A stretch of DNA of 64,000 bases from Photobacterium ganghwense (GTDB lineage: Bacteria > Pseudomonadota > Gammaproteobacteria > Enterobacterales > Vibrionaceae), in assembly GCF_003025595.1 (NCBI RefSeq), contig NZ_PYMI01000003.1, positions 496,001 through 560,000 on the forward strand, in the 5' to 3' direction. Shown piece after piece: positions 14,870-25,586 of this stretch (position 1 is the first letter of the stretch; each line of letters opens with the position of its first letter). A program made the translations under genes and the position numbers. The notes under the pieces are model-generated. The model did not search any database. It was not told where the DNA came from and was given only the letters and a program-made list of their open reading frames with translations.

Positions 14870-16798
14870 ATGTCGGAATATTTTATTTATGCCTTTATTT
14901 ACCTGGTTGCGGCGGTGATTGCAGTGCCTCTGGCTATTTTGTTCGGACTGGGCTCAGTGCTGGGTTATTTGATCGCCGGGGTTGTGATTGGGCCGGTGAT
15001 CGGTCTGGTGGGTGACGAAACCACCACTATTCAGCATTTCGCGGAATTTGGTGTGGTGATCATGCTGTTTCTGGTTGGTCTGGAGCTAGAACCCAAGTCG
15101 TTGTGGGCGATGCGTCATCGCCTGCTGGGGTTGGGTGGGTTACAGGTGGCTGGGACAGCAGCGGCAATTTTGGGGCTGGGTATATGGTTGGGTTTATCCT
15201 GGAGCGTGGCACTGGCCATCGGCTTGATTCTGGCGTTATCGTCCACCGCGATAGTGCTGCAAACATTTAATGAAAAAGGGCTGACTCGCACCGAGGGAGG
15301 CCAGAATGCGTTTTCGGTTCTGTTGTTCCAAGATATTGCTGTGATTCCGATGCTGGCATTTATTCCCTTACTGGCGTTACCTGAGTTGGTGGAGAAGGCC
15401 CGCCATGTCACGCAGCAAGTGGCTGACCATAATGAGGAGCTGAGCCTGATAGCCGGTTTACCGGGCTGGGCCTATGGTCTGGTCATCACAGGTTCGATGG
15501 CACTGGTTGTGGTTGGGGGCCACTATCTCAGCCGTCCGTTGCTGCGGTTTGTTGCCTGCTCTGGTCTGAGAGAGATTTTTACAGCAGCAGCACTGATGCT
15601 GGTCATTGGGGTCTCAGTGCTGATGACACTGGTGGGTTTATCGCCGGCACTGGGTACGTTTCTCGCCGGTGTTGTCCTCGCCAACAGTGAATTCAGGCAT
15701 GAGCTGGAAGCCAATATCGAACCGTTCCGCGGGCTGTTGCTGGGGCTGTTTTTTATCACGGTCGGTGCTGGGATCAATTTTGACATTCTGTTTAGCGAAT
15801 TTTTTCTGGTTATGGGTCTGACTGTCGGGATCATCGTGCTAAAAGCATTGATTCTGTTTGTTCTGGCGACGATCTTCCGGATCCGGAACAGCAGTCGCTG
15901 GTTGCTGGCCCTGAGCCTGGCGCAGGCGGGGGAGTTTGGCTTCGTGCTGATCAATTACACCGTGCAGAATCATGTGCTGCCGGGAAGTATTGGTCAGACG
16001 CTCTCTCTGGTGGTTGCGATGTCGATGTTGCTGACCCCATTGCTGTTTATCTTTTTTGAGAAAGTCATTTTGCCCCGTTTTGAGCAGACGTCTAATGAAC
16101 GCGAAGCGGATCATATTGACGAGCAGGGCACGGTCATTATCGCAGGCATCGGGCGTTTTGGTCAGATTGTGAACCGCTTATTAGTGGCTAACGGCATTAA
16201 AACGGTCGTACTTGACCATCAGGCAGCGCAGGTCGATAACCTGAGGAAAATTAATACGAAAGCCTATTTTGGTGATGCAACCCGACCGGAATTGCTGCAC
16301 ACCGCAGGGATTGAGCATGCCGCGATGCTGATTATTGCCATAGATAATCGTGACAATGCGATTCAGCTGGTGAAGTATGTTAAGCATAAATACCCCAACT
16401 TAAAGGTGCTGGTGCGGGCATTTGACCGTGGTCATGGCTACCTGCTTCGTCAGGCCGGGGCGGATATCATTGAGTCGGAAACGTATCACTCTGCGGTGGA
16501 AATTGGTGCCGCTGCCCTTAGGGTATTGGGCTGCTCCCCCGAGTTTGTGGAAAACAGGCAGCATACCTATAAGTCAGTGGATGCCGAGTTGTCGGATGCA
16601 CTCTACGCTGCATGGAAAAGTGAAGCCGGTGAACAGGAGCGCTTTGACAATAACTACTACAAGCTGTTTATCGATTTTGAAGAGCGCTTGAAAAAAGAGA
16701 TGGCATTCGGCCGGGAAGACGTGACGGCGCGAACAGACCCTCAGGGCTCGCGAAACGATAGCGAGCCGGAGGTGGCTGAAGGGAAAAGGGATCATTGA
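14870..16798 (+). CDS. KefB/KefC-type monovalent cation:proton antiporter
   Basis: A 642-residue CPA2-family transporter. Residues about 1-385 make a multi-helix membrane domain with ALSSTAIVLQ, the conserved LLFQDIAVIPML and LSPALGTFLAGVVLA. Residues about 405-540 form a TrkA-N (RCK) domain that binds nucleotide at VIIAGIGRFGQIVNRLL and contains VLDHQAAQV. The C-terminal tail is polar and highly charged. KefB/KefC proteins release potassium in exchange for protons when glutathione adducts bind the RCK domain. No KefF/KefG oxidoreductase lies nearby, so gating by glutathione conjugates is not shown. The start has AAGGA 6 nt upstream. Single-gene unit. Confidence 0.9.
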   Translation: MSEYFIYAFIYLVAAVIAVPLAILFGLGSVLGYLIAGVVIGPVIGLVGDETTTIQHFAEFGVVIMLFLVGLELEPKSLWAMRHRLLGLGGLQVAGTAAAILGLGIWLGLSWSVALAIGLILALSSTAIVLQTFNEKGLTRTEGGQNAFSVLLFQDIAVIPMLAFIPLLALPELVEKARHVTQQVADHNEELSLIAGLPGWAYGLVITGSMALVVVGGHYLSRPLLRFVACSGLREIFTAAALMLVIGVSVLMTLVGLSPALGTFLAGVVLANSEFRHELEANIEPFRGLLLGLFFITVGAGINFDILFSEFFLVMGLTVGIIVLKALILFVLATIFRIRNSSRWLLALSLAQAGEFGFVLINYTVQNHVLPGSIGQTLSLVVAMSMLLTPLLFIFFEKVILPRFEQTSNEREADHIDEQGTVIIAGIGRFGQIVNRLLVANGIKTVVLDHQAAQVDNLRKINTKAYFGDATRPELLHTAGIEHAAMLIIAIDNRDNAIQLVKYVKHKYPNLKVLVRAFDRGHGYLLRQAGADIIESETYHSAVEIGAAALRVLGCSPEFVENRQHTYKSVDAELSDALYAAWKSEAGEQERFDNNYYKLFIDFEERLKKEMAFGREDVTARTDPQGSRNDSEPEVAEGKRDH

Positions 16799-16913
16799 GG
16801 GGGATTTAAAGGGGATTTAAAGGGAGAGAAACTAAAAAAATTCGGTCAGGTGAAGCAATGACTCAGCAATGACTTATCCATATTCAGCAGACTCTGTTTT
16901 ACTCAGTACTCAA

Positions 16914-17813
16914 CTAGTTAGCGTCCTGAGCAAAACGAGCAAGCACAAACTCGACAAACAAACGCACCCGCAGCGGAAGGTGGTCGCGGTCACGGTAGAG
17001 CATAAACAAGGTTCGGGCTTTACTTTGCCAGTCTGGCAGCACCCGGCTGAGTTTTCCTGCTTCAATCAGCGGCAGGGCATGGTAATCAGGAATATAGCCA
17101 ATGCCTAACCCTGCTTTAATGGCATGGGTCAGCATCCGGATCTCATCCACTTCCAGCCGGACACCAGTACCGACGAGATAGTCAAACTCTTGCCTTGTAT
17201 CGGTGTGAATCAGCTCCCAGGTCGTCATCGGATGGCAAATGACGGCAGGATGGCCACACAGTGCGCCGGGTTCGGTAATTGTGTCGATCGGGTAACCGGC
17301 CTGAGCACAAACAATAAAATGGATGTCGACCAGCGGGCGTGCGATCCAATTCTCAACAACAGGGCTACCGACCCGAAATACGACGTCGATGGCTTCTGCC
17401 TCAATATCAACCAGCGTATTGGAAAATCCGATATCGAGCTGGATATCCGGATATTGCACCATGAAATCGAAAAAAATGTCCCGCAGAAATTGAGAGCCTG
17501 CATTGATGGGGGCATTGAGTCGAATTTTACCTTTCGGCTCATGCTTGTCCCGATGCAAGTCTTCACCAATATCACTGAGCTCATCAAATAGTGCGCTGGC
17601 TCGCTGGAAATACTGCTGTCCGGTATGAGTCAGCGACACCCGGTGTGCATCGCGGTTTAGCAGCCTGAGTTGCAAGTCGGTTTCTAATTGCTGAATACGG
17701 CGGCTGAGCGTGGAAAGTGGCATGGATAAGCTTTGGGCTGCCTGCTTAAAACTGCCCAGTCTGGCCACTGCACAGAAACAGCGCAGATCGTCGAGAGAAT
17801 AGTTAGGTTTCAT
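16914..17813 (-). CDS. LysR-family regulator, divergent from EamA transporter
   Basis: A 299-residue LysR-type regulator. The N-terminal winged helix-turn-helix is LRCFCAVARLGSFKQAAQSLSMPLSTLSRRIQQLE, followed by a periplasmic-binding-protein-like effector domain (RLNAPINAGSQFLRDIFFDF, DVVFRVG, GLGIGYIPDYHALPLI). The style of the effector domain (LSRVLPDW.......LYRDRDHLPLRVRLFVEFV) is the common aldehyde/quinone-responsive LysR subgroup often found beside oxidoreductases or exporters. It faces the EamA gene across 93 nt, so it most likely controls that gene and itself. The effector is unknown. Confidence 0.9.
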   Translation of the reverse strand: MKPNYSLDDLRCFCAVARLGSFKQAAQSLSMPLSTLSRRIQQLETDLQLRLLNRDAHRVSLTHTGQQYFQRASALFDELSDIGEDLHRDKHEPKGKIRLNAPINAGSQFLRDIFFDFMVQYPDIQLDIGFSNTLVDIEAEAIDVVFRVGSPVVENWIARPLVDIHFIVCAQAGYPIDTITEPGALCGHPAVICHPMTTWELIHTDTRQEFDYLVGTGVRLEVDEIRMLTHAIKAGLGIGYIPDYHALPLIEAGKLSRVLPDWQSKARTLFMLYRDRDHLPLRVRLFVEFVLARFAQDAN

Positions 17814-17848
17814 TATTGGTATCTACCGTCCTGATATTGCCAGTTTAT

Positions 17849-17880
17849 CCACTAGGTGGAATCAATACACTAAAGGTATT
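17849..17880. promoter_or_regulatory. Candidate LysR operator between lysR and EamA gene
   Basis: Two small palindromes lie in the 93-nt divergent gap: CCAC-TAG-GTGG (17849-17859) and AATAC-N7-GTATT (17864-17880). Either could be a LysR half-site pair. No footprint evidence is available from sequence. Confidence 0.4.
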
Positions 17881-17906
17881 CATCTGACAAGTTATGCGGA
17901 GTAACA

Positions 17907-18866
17907 ATGGCATCCATAACCAAGCTTTTATCAATGAAGCTCTCATCAACATCAAAATCCGTGATACTGCTGATTTTATGTACCTTTTTCTGGGGAAGCT
18001 GTTTCCCGATAGGCAAGCACGCACTGAGTGAAATACATGCCCTGACACTGGTTTTCTGGCGGTTTGTGATTGCTGCCGCCTGTCTCGCACTCTATCTCCG
18101 TTTGATGCGCGGTCAACCACTCTCAATCACACGCAAGCAGTGGTTATGGGTGATACTGGTGAGCGCGGTGGGGGTAGGTGGTCTTAACCTGGGTTTGTTT
18201 ACCGGCTTAACTTATACCAGCGCCGCCAACGGTTCACTGATCATGGCGCTCAGTCCGCTTATCACTTCTTTGATTGCGTGTCTCGCGCAACGCACCAGAC
18301 CGACCTTTTCGCAATGTTTCAGTTTGCTGGTGAGTTTGTCGGGGGTATTGCTGGTGATCACAAATGGACAATTTGAGATATTGCTGAGTTTGACTCTAAA
18401 TCAGGGCGATCAAATGATTTTCGTGGGGATGCTGGCCTGGAGTTTCTACACCTATTTCAGCCAGGGGATCAGCCGCTGGATGCCGGTGATTCCTTACACC
18501 TTCGTGGGGATGGTCAGCGGAGCCGGTGTTATTGGTGTGATGTGTCTGTTGACTCCGGATCTGAACCCGATCACGGAACTGTTTAACAGCCCGGCTATTA
18601 GTATTATTGATGTAGTGTATATCGGGTTGTTTGGCACAGTGGCGGGGTATCTGCTGTGGCTCAATGGCGTGCGTGAACTGGGATCGTCAACAGCGTCGCT
18701 GTTCTTTAATTTTGTTCCGGTCTTTTCTGTGCTGACTGCATTTTTACTGGGGCAGTCTGTTACGCAGTTGCAACTCGTGGGAATTGCCGTGGTGATCCTC
18801 GGCCTGATTCTGCCGCGCCTGATGATGCTCAAGCGCAAGCCAGACACGGCGTCCCAGATTGCCTGA
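17907..18866 (+). CDS. EamA/DMT-family transporter
   Basis: A 319-residue drug/metabolite transporter with ten hydrophobic helices in two EamA repeats (about residues 25-155 and 170-305). Typical pieces are FFWGSCFPIGKHAL, LVFWRFVIAAACLALYL, LTYTSAANGSLIMALSPLITSLIA and, in the second half, GTVAGYLLWLNGVRELGSSTASLFFNFVPVFSVL. GGAG sits 5 nt before the ATG. EamA proteins usually export metabolites or amino acids; the substrate here is unknown. The divergent LysR suggests induction by the exported compound. There is no clear terminator on the plus strand after it. Confidence 0.9.
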   Translation: MASITKLLSMKLSSTSKSVILLILCTFFWGSCFPIGKHALSEIHALTLVFWRFVIAAACLALYLRLMRGQPLSITRKQWLWVILVSAVGVGGLNLGLFTGLTYTSAANGSLIMALSPLITSLIACLAQRTRPTFSQCFSLLVSLSGVLLVITNGQFEILLSLTLNQGDQMIFVGMLAWSFYTYFSQGISRWMPVIPYTFVGMVSGAGVIGVMCLLTPDLNPITELFNSPAISIIDVVYIGLFGTVAGYLLWLNGVRELGSSTASLFFNFVPVFSVLTAFLLGQSVTQLQLVGIAVVILGLILPRLMMLKRKPDTASQIA

Positions 18867-18970
18867 TAGAGCTGTCTGGCAGTCCGGCTGCTACGGTTCC
18901 TCTACGTTTGGCTAACTTGTTATCGTTCTCTCTTGTTATCTTTCGAGTCACCAATAACATGCGACTCAAA

Positions 18971-19006
18971 TAAAAAGCGGCTGGCAGGTATGGCCTGTCA
19001 GCCGCT
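18971..19006 (-). terminator. Distal terminator-like hairpin downstream of katG
   Basis: On the minus strand AGCGGCTG-A-CAGG pairs with CCTG-C-CAGCCGCT around a 5-nt loop and is followed by TTTTTATTTG. It is strong, but 240 nt beyond the katG stop. A plus-strand transcript from the EamA gene would meet the stem without a T-run. Confidence 0.7.
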
Positions 19007-19184
19007 GATTGATATTGGGTCACCGGATTGTTCATTCACCCAGTCAGCTAGCCAGCCTTTACACGTATATTGCATCTCGCATAGGCCAGGTTGGCTGGAC
19101 GTTGGTTATAGGTATAGATAAATAAGCGAAACACTCCGGCGTCCCTGCGCCACTGCTTTATTCATAGAGGACCAAACGCAGCAT

Positions 19185-19216
19185 GAAATGGACGGCTGAT
19201 ATAGCCCGTCCATTTC
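19185..19216 (-). terminator. Stem-loop just after katG
   Basis: GAAATGGACGG pairs with CCGTCCATTTC (11 bp) around a 10-nt loop, 30 nt past the katG stop. The T-run after it is poor (TTTCATGC), so it may be a stabilising hairpin or a weak stop. Confidence 0.5.
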
Positions 19217-19245
19217 CAGGTCGGATGTATGCCAACCGGGGTCGG

Positions 19246-22249
<3,004 letters not shown>

Positions 22250-22789
22250 ATGAAAAAGAATTTCATTCTGTCTTTATTTATAGGGACACTTAGTTTTGCC
22301 TCCTACGGCTCAGATATGATCGACAGCATGGTGGAATTTACCGTTAACCAGATGAAACGGGACGGCGAATTTTCCAACCTTGCCAATGTCTCCGGGCTGA
22401 GTGAACAACGGCTTGAGAAAGCGTTTCGTCAGTCTTTGTCGACGTGTCTGAATCAAGAGCCCAAAGATGATGATAATTTTATTGAACACTGCATCAATGA
22501 ACAGCTGAGTCAGTCATTATCCGTGACAACTACTCAGCTTGATCGCTGGATTGCGCAGCTGGATCAGACCTTAACCCCGTTAGAGCAGTTGGAGCGTGAG
22601 ATCGCAATGCTGGAAGATCAGATTTATCTGATTGAAAGCAAAGACGAGCTGACAAAGGCAGAAGAAGATCATCTGGCGATGCTGAACAATGATCGCCTCA
22701 AGCTTCTGGCCCAGCAGGTCAAATTGCAGGTTAAAGAAGCCGACCAGATGATGGCGGATATACAGAAAATCAGCAGTCAGTCCAAGTAA
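22250..22789 (+). CDS. Predicted periplasmic coiled-coil protein, unknown
   Basis: A 179-residue protein. From ATG 22250 the N-terminus MKKNFILSLFIGTLSFASYG is a typical Sec signal peptide with cleavage near residue 20. The mature part is mostly charged helix. Residues about 110-175 show heptad-like leucine spacing (LDQTLTPLEQLEREIAMLEDQ and on), suggesting a coiled coil, and two cysteines (in STCLNQ and EHCINEQ) could form a disulfide. I reject the longer frame from 22169, which lacks a ribosome site and would bury the signal peptide. I do not recognise a family. The GNAT gene starts 82 nt after its stop, so the two could be cotranscribed. Confidence 0.75.
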   Translation: MKKNFILSLFIGTLSFASYGSDMIDSMVEFTVNQMKRDGEFSNLANVSGLSEQRLEKAFRQSLSTCLNQEPKDDDNFIEHCINEQLSQSLSVTTTQLDRWIAQLDQTLTPLEQLEREIAMLEDQIYLIESKDELTKAEEDHLAMLNNDRLKLLAQQVKLQVKEADQMMADIQKISSQSK

Positions 22790-22871
22790 CCCAGTGAGCT
22801 GTCAGCACAGCTCCGGCTTTACTGAATACACTGAATGCGAAGACATCGCCGCAGCGTACAAGGATAGACGT

Positions 22872-23303
22872 TTGCCTTTTGATATCGTCCCTGCCTCACT
22901 TGCCGAGGCCAGCGCCATCAACGGATTGACCCGTGAGTTAGGGTATCCGGCCGAAAACGCAGAAACGACCGCTTGGCTGGCCGCATTGCTGGACTCTGAA
23001 CACCATGTTGTTCTGCTGGCAACATCAAAGGAAACCGTCATCGGTTGGCTGGTGGCGGAAAAGCGGCTGACGCTGGAGTCGGGTTTCAAAGGAGAAATCA
23101 CGGGGCTGGTTGTGGATGTCCGATATCGAGGAAGTGGCGCAGGGCGTCAGCTGGTTCAGGCTGCGCTGCAGTGGGCACAGGAGGCCGGACTGGAGCGATT
23201 GGTGGTGCGATCCAATATTCAGCGCACCGTTTCCCATCAGTTTTATGAGTCATTAGGATTCCGTCGCATAAAAACCGCACACTGTTATGAGTACCTTGGC
23301 TAA
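22872..23303 (+). CDS. GNAT-family N-acetyltransferase
   Basis: A 143-residue acetyl-CoA-dependent acyltransferase of the GNAT fold. The core is GEITGLVVDVRYRGSGAGRQLVQAALQWAQEAGL, containing the acetyl-CoA pyrophosphate loop (RYRGSGAGRQL), then VRSNIQRTVSHQFYESLGFRRIKTAHCYEY, the usual beta-bulge and C-terminal strand. I choose the TTG at 22872 since AAGGA lies 6 nt upstream and the domain begins there (PFDIVPASLAEASAINGL); a frame opening at GTG 22794 adds 26 residues that look unlike GNAT. The substrate is unknown: amino groups of antibiotics, peptides or small metabolites are all possible. Followed by a repeat array. Confidence 0.85.
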   Translation: MPFDIVPASLAEASAINGLTRELGYPAENAETTAWLAALLDSEHHVVLLATSKETVIGWLVAEKRLTLESGFKGEITGLVVDVRYRGSGAGRQLVQAALQWAQEAGLERLVVRSNIQRTVSHQFYESLGFRRIKTAHCYEYLG

Positions 23304-23368
23304 TTATCAATGGATGACAGTGCGGTGCATTGCTTTGCGTGCGAAGCTGAACACCCTGGCTGCAAAAG

Positions 23369-23476
23369 TGTCTGAAAATAAAAGGCGTCTAAAATAAAGA
23401 TGTCTGAAAAATTAATGGCTTCTGAAAATAAGGGCGTCTGACAATAAAGGCGTTTGACAAAAAAGGCGTCTGAATC
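23369..23476 (+). repeat. Degenerate 16-17-bp tandem repeat, seven copies
   Basis: A unit close to GGCGTCTGAAAATAAAG recurs seven times with substitutions (TGTCTGAAAATAAAAG, GCTTCTGAAAATAAGG, CGTCTGACAATAAAGG, CGTTTGACAAAAAAGG and others). It fills nearly the whole gap between the GNAT gene and the next membrane protein. No stem or protein-coding role is apparent. Confidence 0.85.
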
Positions 23477-23509
23477 TTCAGAGTTGTGCTGATTAACCGG
23501 GAGTTCATC

Positions 23510-23959
23510 ATGTTCCTTTCTCTGCTCGTTGTTACCTTCCTGATTGCATTTGTTGTCTGCTACATCGTCACCCGGGTTTTTGCCAAGCCGATTGACGGGA
23601 TACTGGAGCGTATCGTGGCAGACGATATCGCCTTTGCATGGACCAAATACCTTAAATTCGCCATTTATGTGGTCGGTATTTCCGGTGGCGTCAGAATTCA
23701 CTATCTGGAAAGTTTTTTGCGTCCACCATCGGAAAACTTTACGCCGCCGGAACTGACCCTTAACCGCTGGGTGCTGGAAATCTACCGGACGGTGATTGAG
23801 TCGTTGCAATCCATTGCCTGGATGCTGCTGGTCTTTTTCATTTTTGCCTTGATTGCTTACGTTATCGTTAAAGCGTTTGAGCTCAACCACAGCCGGAAAA
23901 TGAGAGGAAACACGGGGCATTCAGGGGAAAAGCCAACAGGCAGTGACGACGCTCAGTAA
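23510..23959 (+). CDS. Two-helix inner-membrane protein, unknown
   Basis: A 149-residue protein with a long N-terminal hydrophobic helix (MFLSLLVVTFLIAFVVCYIV), a central 70-residue part that includes a weaker hydrophobic stretch (YLKFAIYVVGISGGV), and a strong helix near residues 95-122 (SIAWMLLVFFIFALIAYVIV), ending in a polar tail (HSGEKPTGSDDAQ). ATG 23510 has GGGAG 7 nt upstream; the frame can be extended to 23486 but without a ribosome site. I do not recognise the family. It lies directly after the repeat array and 63 nt before the SRPBCC gene. Confidence 0.75.
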   Translation: MFLSLLVVTFLIAFVVCYIVTRVFAKPIDGILERIVADDIAFAWTKYLKFAIYVVGISGGVRIHYLESFLRPPSENFTPPELTLNRWVLEIYRTVIESLQSIAWMLLVFFIFALIAYVIVKAFELNHSRKMRGNTGHSGEKPTGSDDAQ

Positions 23960-24022
23960 CGCGACCTCGCACGTCCATAACTATCGACTATAGTGTCTGT
24001 TATTACTGCAAAGGAGGACGCT

Positions 24023-24436
24023 ATGGATATCACAGTGACGACCACGATCAACCGTGACATTAAAACTGTCTGGGACGCCTGGAACTCCCCGGACTGTATT
24101 GTGGAATGGAATGCTGCTTCGGCAGACTGGCACACCACTCAGAGCCAAGTCGATCTCTCGGTCGGAGGCCGCTTTCGTCACCGGATGGAAGCCAAAGACG
24201 GCAGTATGGGGTTTGATTTTGAAGGCACTTTTACTCTGATCTCGGCACCGGAACGACTTGGTTATGTGATGGATGACGGCCGTAAAGTGGCTGTCACGTT
24301 TCAGGCTGACGGGGAAGCGACCACAGTGACGGAAACCTTTGACGCGGAATCAACCCATACTATCGAACAGCAGCGCGATGGCTGGCATAGCATTCTGATG
24401 AATTTCAAACGGTTTGTTGAGGGTGGCAAGGCTTAA
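24023..24436 (+). CDS. SRPBCC (AHSA1-like) domain protein
   Basis: A 137-residue START/Bet-v1-like protein. The N-terminal ITVTTTINRDIKTVWDAWNSPDCIVEWNAAS, GGRFRHRMEAKDGSMGFDFEGTFTLI and the C-terminal QQRDGWHSILMNFKRFVEGG are typical of AHSA1/polyketide-cyclase-like proteins that enclose hydrophobic ligands. The start at 24023 has a strong AAGGAGGA 4 nt upstream; the frame could open at 23993 but less well. No specific function can be given. These small proteins are often stress-linked or of unknown role. Confidence 0.9.
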   Translation: MDITVTTTINRDIKTVWDAWNSPDCIVEWNAASADWHTTQSQVDLSVGGRFRHRMEAKDGSMGFDFEGTFTLISAPERLGYVMDDGRKVAVTFQADGEATTVTETFDAESTHTIEQQRDGWHSILMNFKRFVEGGKA

Positions 24437-24490
24437 TACCCGGTAGGCGATCTCGTTTTCAAGGAAGATTTAACAACAACAAGGAGAAAG

Positions 24491-25276
24491 ATGATGAAGC
24501 ATGGCATCGTAAAAGCAGGGCTGCTGGGCATTGCGCTGGCAATGTCCGGGCAGGCTGCCGCTAAAGAATGGAAAGAGATCAAGTTCAGTGTGGAAGGGGC
24601 TTATCCACCGTTCAGCTGGACTACACAGGATGGTCAGTTAGCTGGGTTTGAAGTGGATCTGGCACGGGCATTATGTGAAGAAGTTCAGGTGAAATGTACG
24701 ATACGCGCGCAAGACTGGGACGGCATTATTCCGGCATTATTGGCCCGTAAGCATGATGCGATCATCGCCGCGATGACGATTACCCCTGAGCGTGAACAAA
24801 AAGTCCGCTTTACCATTCCTTACGCCAAAGTGCCGACCCGGTTTGTGACCAAAGCGGATCGCAGCATTGAATTTACACAGGCCGGTATGAGCGGGCTGAA
24901 AGTCGGCGTGCAGCGCGCCACGATTGGTGACAAGTACCTGTCTGAAATGCACCCGGATGTGAATATTGTCCGCTACGGTACGTTTGATGAAGCCTTCATG
25001 GACTTGCGGGCAGGGCGTATTGACACCGTTTTCGGCGGAGCGATTGGGTTGCAGAGCGGTTTGCTGGATAAACCGGGCGGGGATGCGTTTCATTTCACCG
25101 GGCCGTCGTTTACTGAAGAAAAATGGTTCGGCCGTGGCGTGGGGATTGCCGTCCGCAAGCAGGATAAGGATTTGGCAGAGCTGCTGAATCGTGGCATCAC
25201 GGCACTGCATGAGAAAGGCATTCACCAGAAGATCGCCAGCCAGTATTTCTCATACGATATTTATGCCGTGAACTGA
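24491..25276 (+). CDS. Amino-acid-type periplasmic solute-binding protein
   Basis: A 261-residue solute-binding protein of the ABC family 3 type (HisJ/ArgT-like). Residues 1-25 are a Sec signal ending QAAAKEW. The mature part reads IKFSVEGAYPPFSWTTQDGQLAGFEVDLARALCEEVQVKC, then DWDGIIPALLARKHDAIIAAMTITPEREQKVRFTIPY, the standard cationic or polar amino-acid binding fold. AAGGAG lies just before tandem ATG codons (24491, 24494). No permease or ATPase gene is next to it; it is followed by a terminator. It may serve a transporter encoded elsewhere or be a sensor-type binding protein. The ligand is not determinable by eye, though the Asp/Arg pattern suits basic amino acids. Confidence 0.92.
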   Translation: MMKHGIVKAGLLGIALAMSGQAAAKEWKEIKFSVEGAYPPFSWTTQDGQLAGFEVDLARALCEEVQVKCTIRAQDWDGIIPALLARKHDAIIAAMTITPEREQKVRFTIPYAKVPTRFVTKADRSIEFTQAGMSGLKVGVQRATIGDKYLSEMHPDVNIVRYGTFDEAFMDLRAGRIDTVFGGAIGLQSGLLDKPGGDAFHFTGPSFTEEKWFGRGVGIAVRKQDKDLAELLNRGITALHEKGIHQKIASQYFSYDIYAVN

Positions 25277-25391
25277 ATTCTCAGACATAAAAATCACGGA
25301 CAAGGACGAAACGATAGCGGCAGACGTATTGCCTTGTCACACATTGCTTTGTTACGCATTGCCTCGTTAACCCGCTAATCGTTATTATCTG

Positions 25392-25419
25392 AAAAGGCCA
25401 GCAATAACGCTGGCCTTTT
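25392..25419 (+). terminator. Terminator after solute-binding protein
   Basis: AAAAGGCCAGC, 6-nt loop, GCTGGCCTTTT followed by CCGTTTTG. Perfect 11-bp stem; symmetrical enough to act on both strands. Confidence 0.88.
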
Positions 25420-25479
25420 CCGTTTTGTTTTCTCAGGTAGGCACTTCAGGTAAGCACTCTCAAGGCTCGAGTTTGACTG

Positions 25480-25537
25480 ACCACTCGGAGCTTTTACCTA
25501 GCACTCGTAGTTTTTCCTAGCACTCGGAGCTTGTGAT
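25480..25537 (+). repeat. 19-bp tandem repeat, three copies
   Basis: Units CCACTCGGAGCTTTTAC, CTAGCACTCGTAGTTTTTC and CTAGCACTCGGAGCTTGTG in tandem, plus a partial fourth (CCACTCATAACC). Located between the terminator and the 3' end of the BCCT gene. Confidence 0.75.
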
Positions 25538-25586
25538 ACCACTCATAACCACTCACTCTCTAGCCAAGATCGTCCAGGGCGAAACA

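Larger units (their letters stand above)
18867..19245. other. Gap between EamA gene and katG
   Basis: Convergent gap with no supported gene. It contains two stem-loops, listed separately, both best read as ends of the katG transcript. Confidence 0.6.
25277..25586. other. Convergent gap with terminator and repeat
   Basis: The gap between the binding protein and the BCCT gene. It holds a strong terminator and a 19-bp repeat, listed separately; nothing else. Confidence 0.6.

Noticed and set aside
14736..14918. 60-codon frame just before the antiporter start
   Set aside because: Overlaps the antiporter start in another frame and has no Shine-Dalgarno; the antiporter has its own good site.
23369..23476. 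Possible CRISPR array
   Set aside because: Units are 16-17 bp, directly adjoining and drifting, with no distinct spacers; no cas genes in the window.
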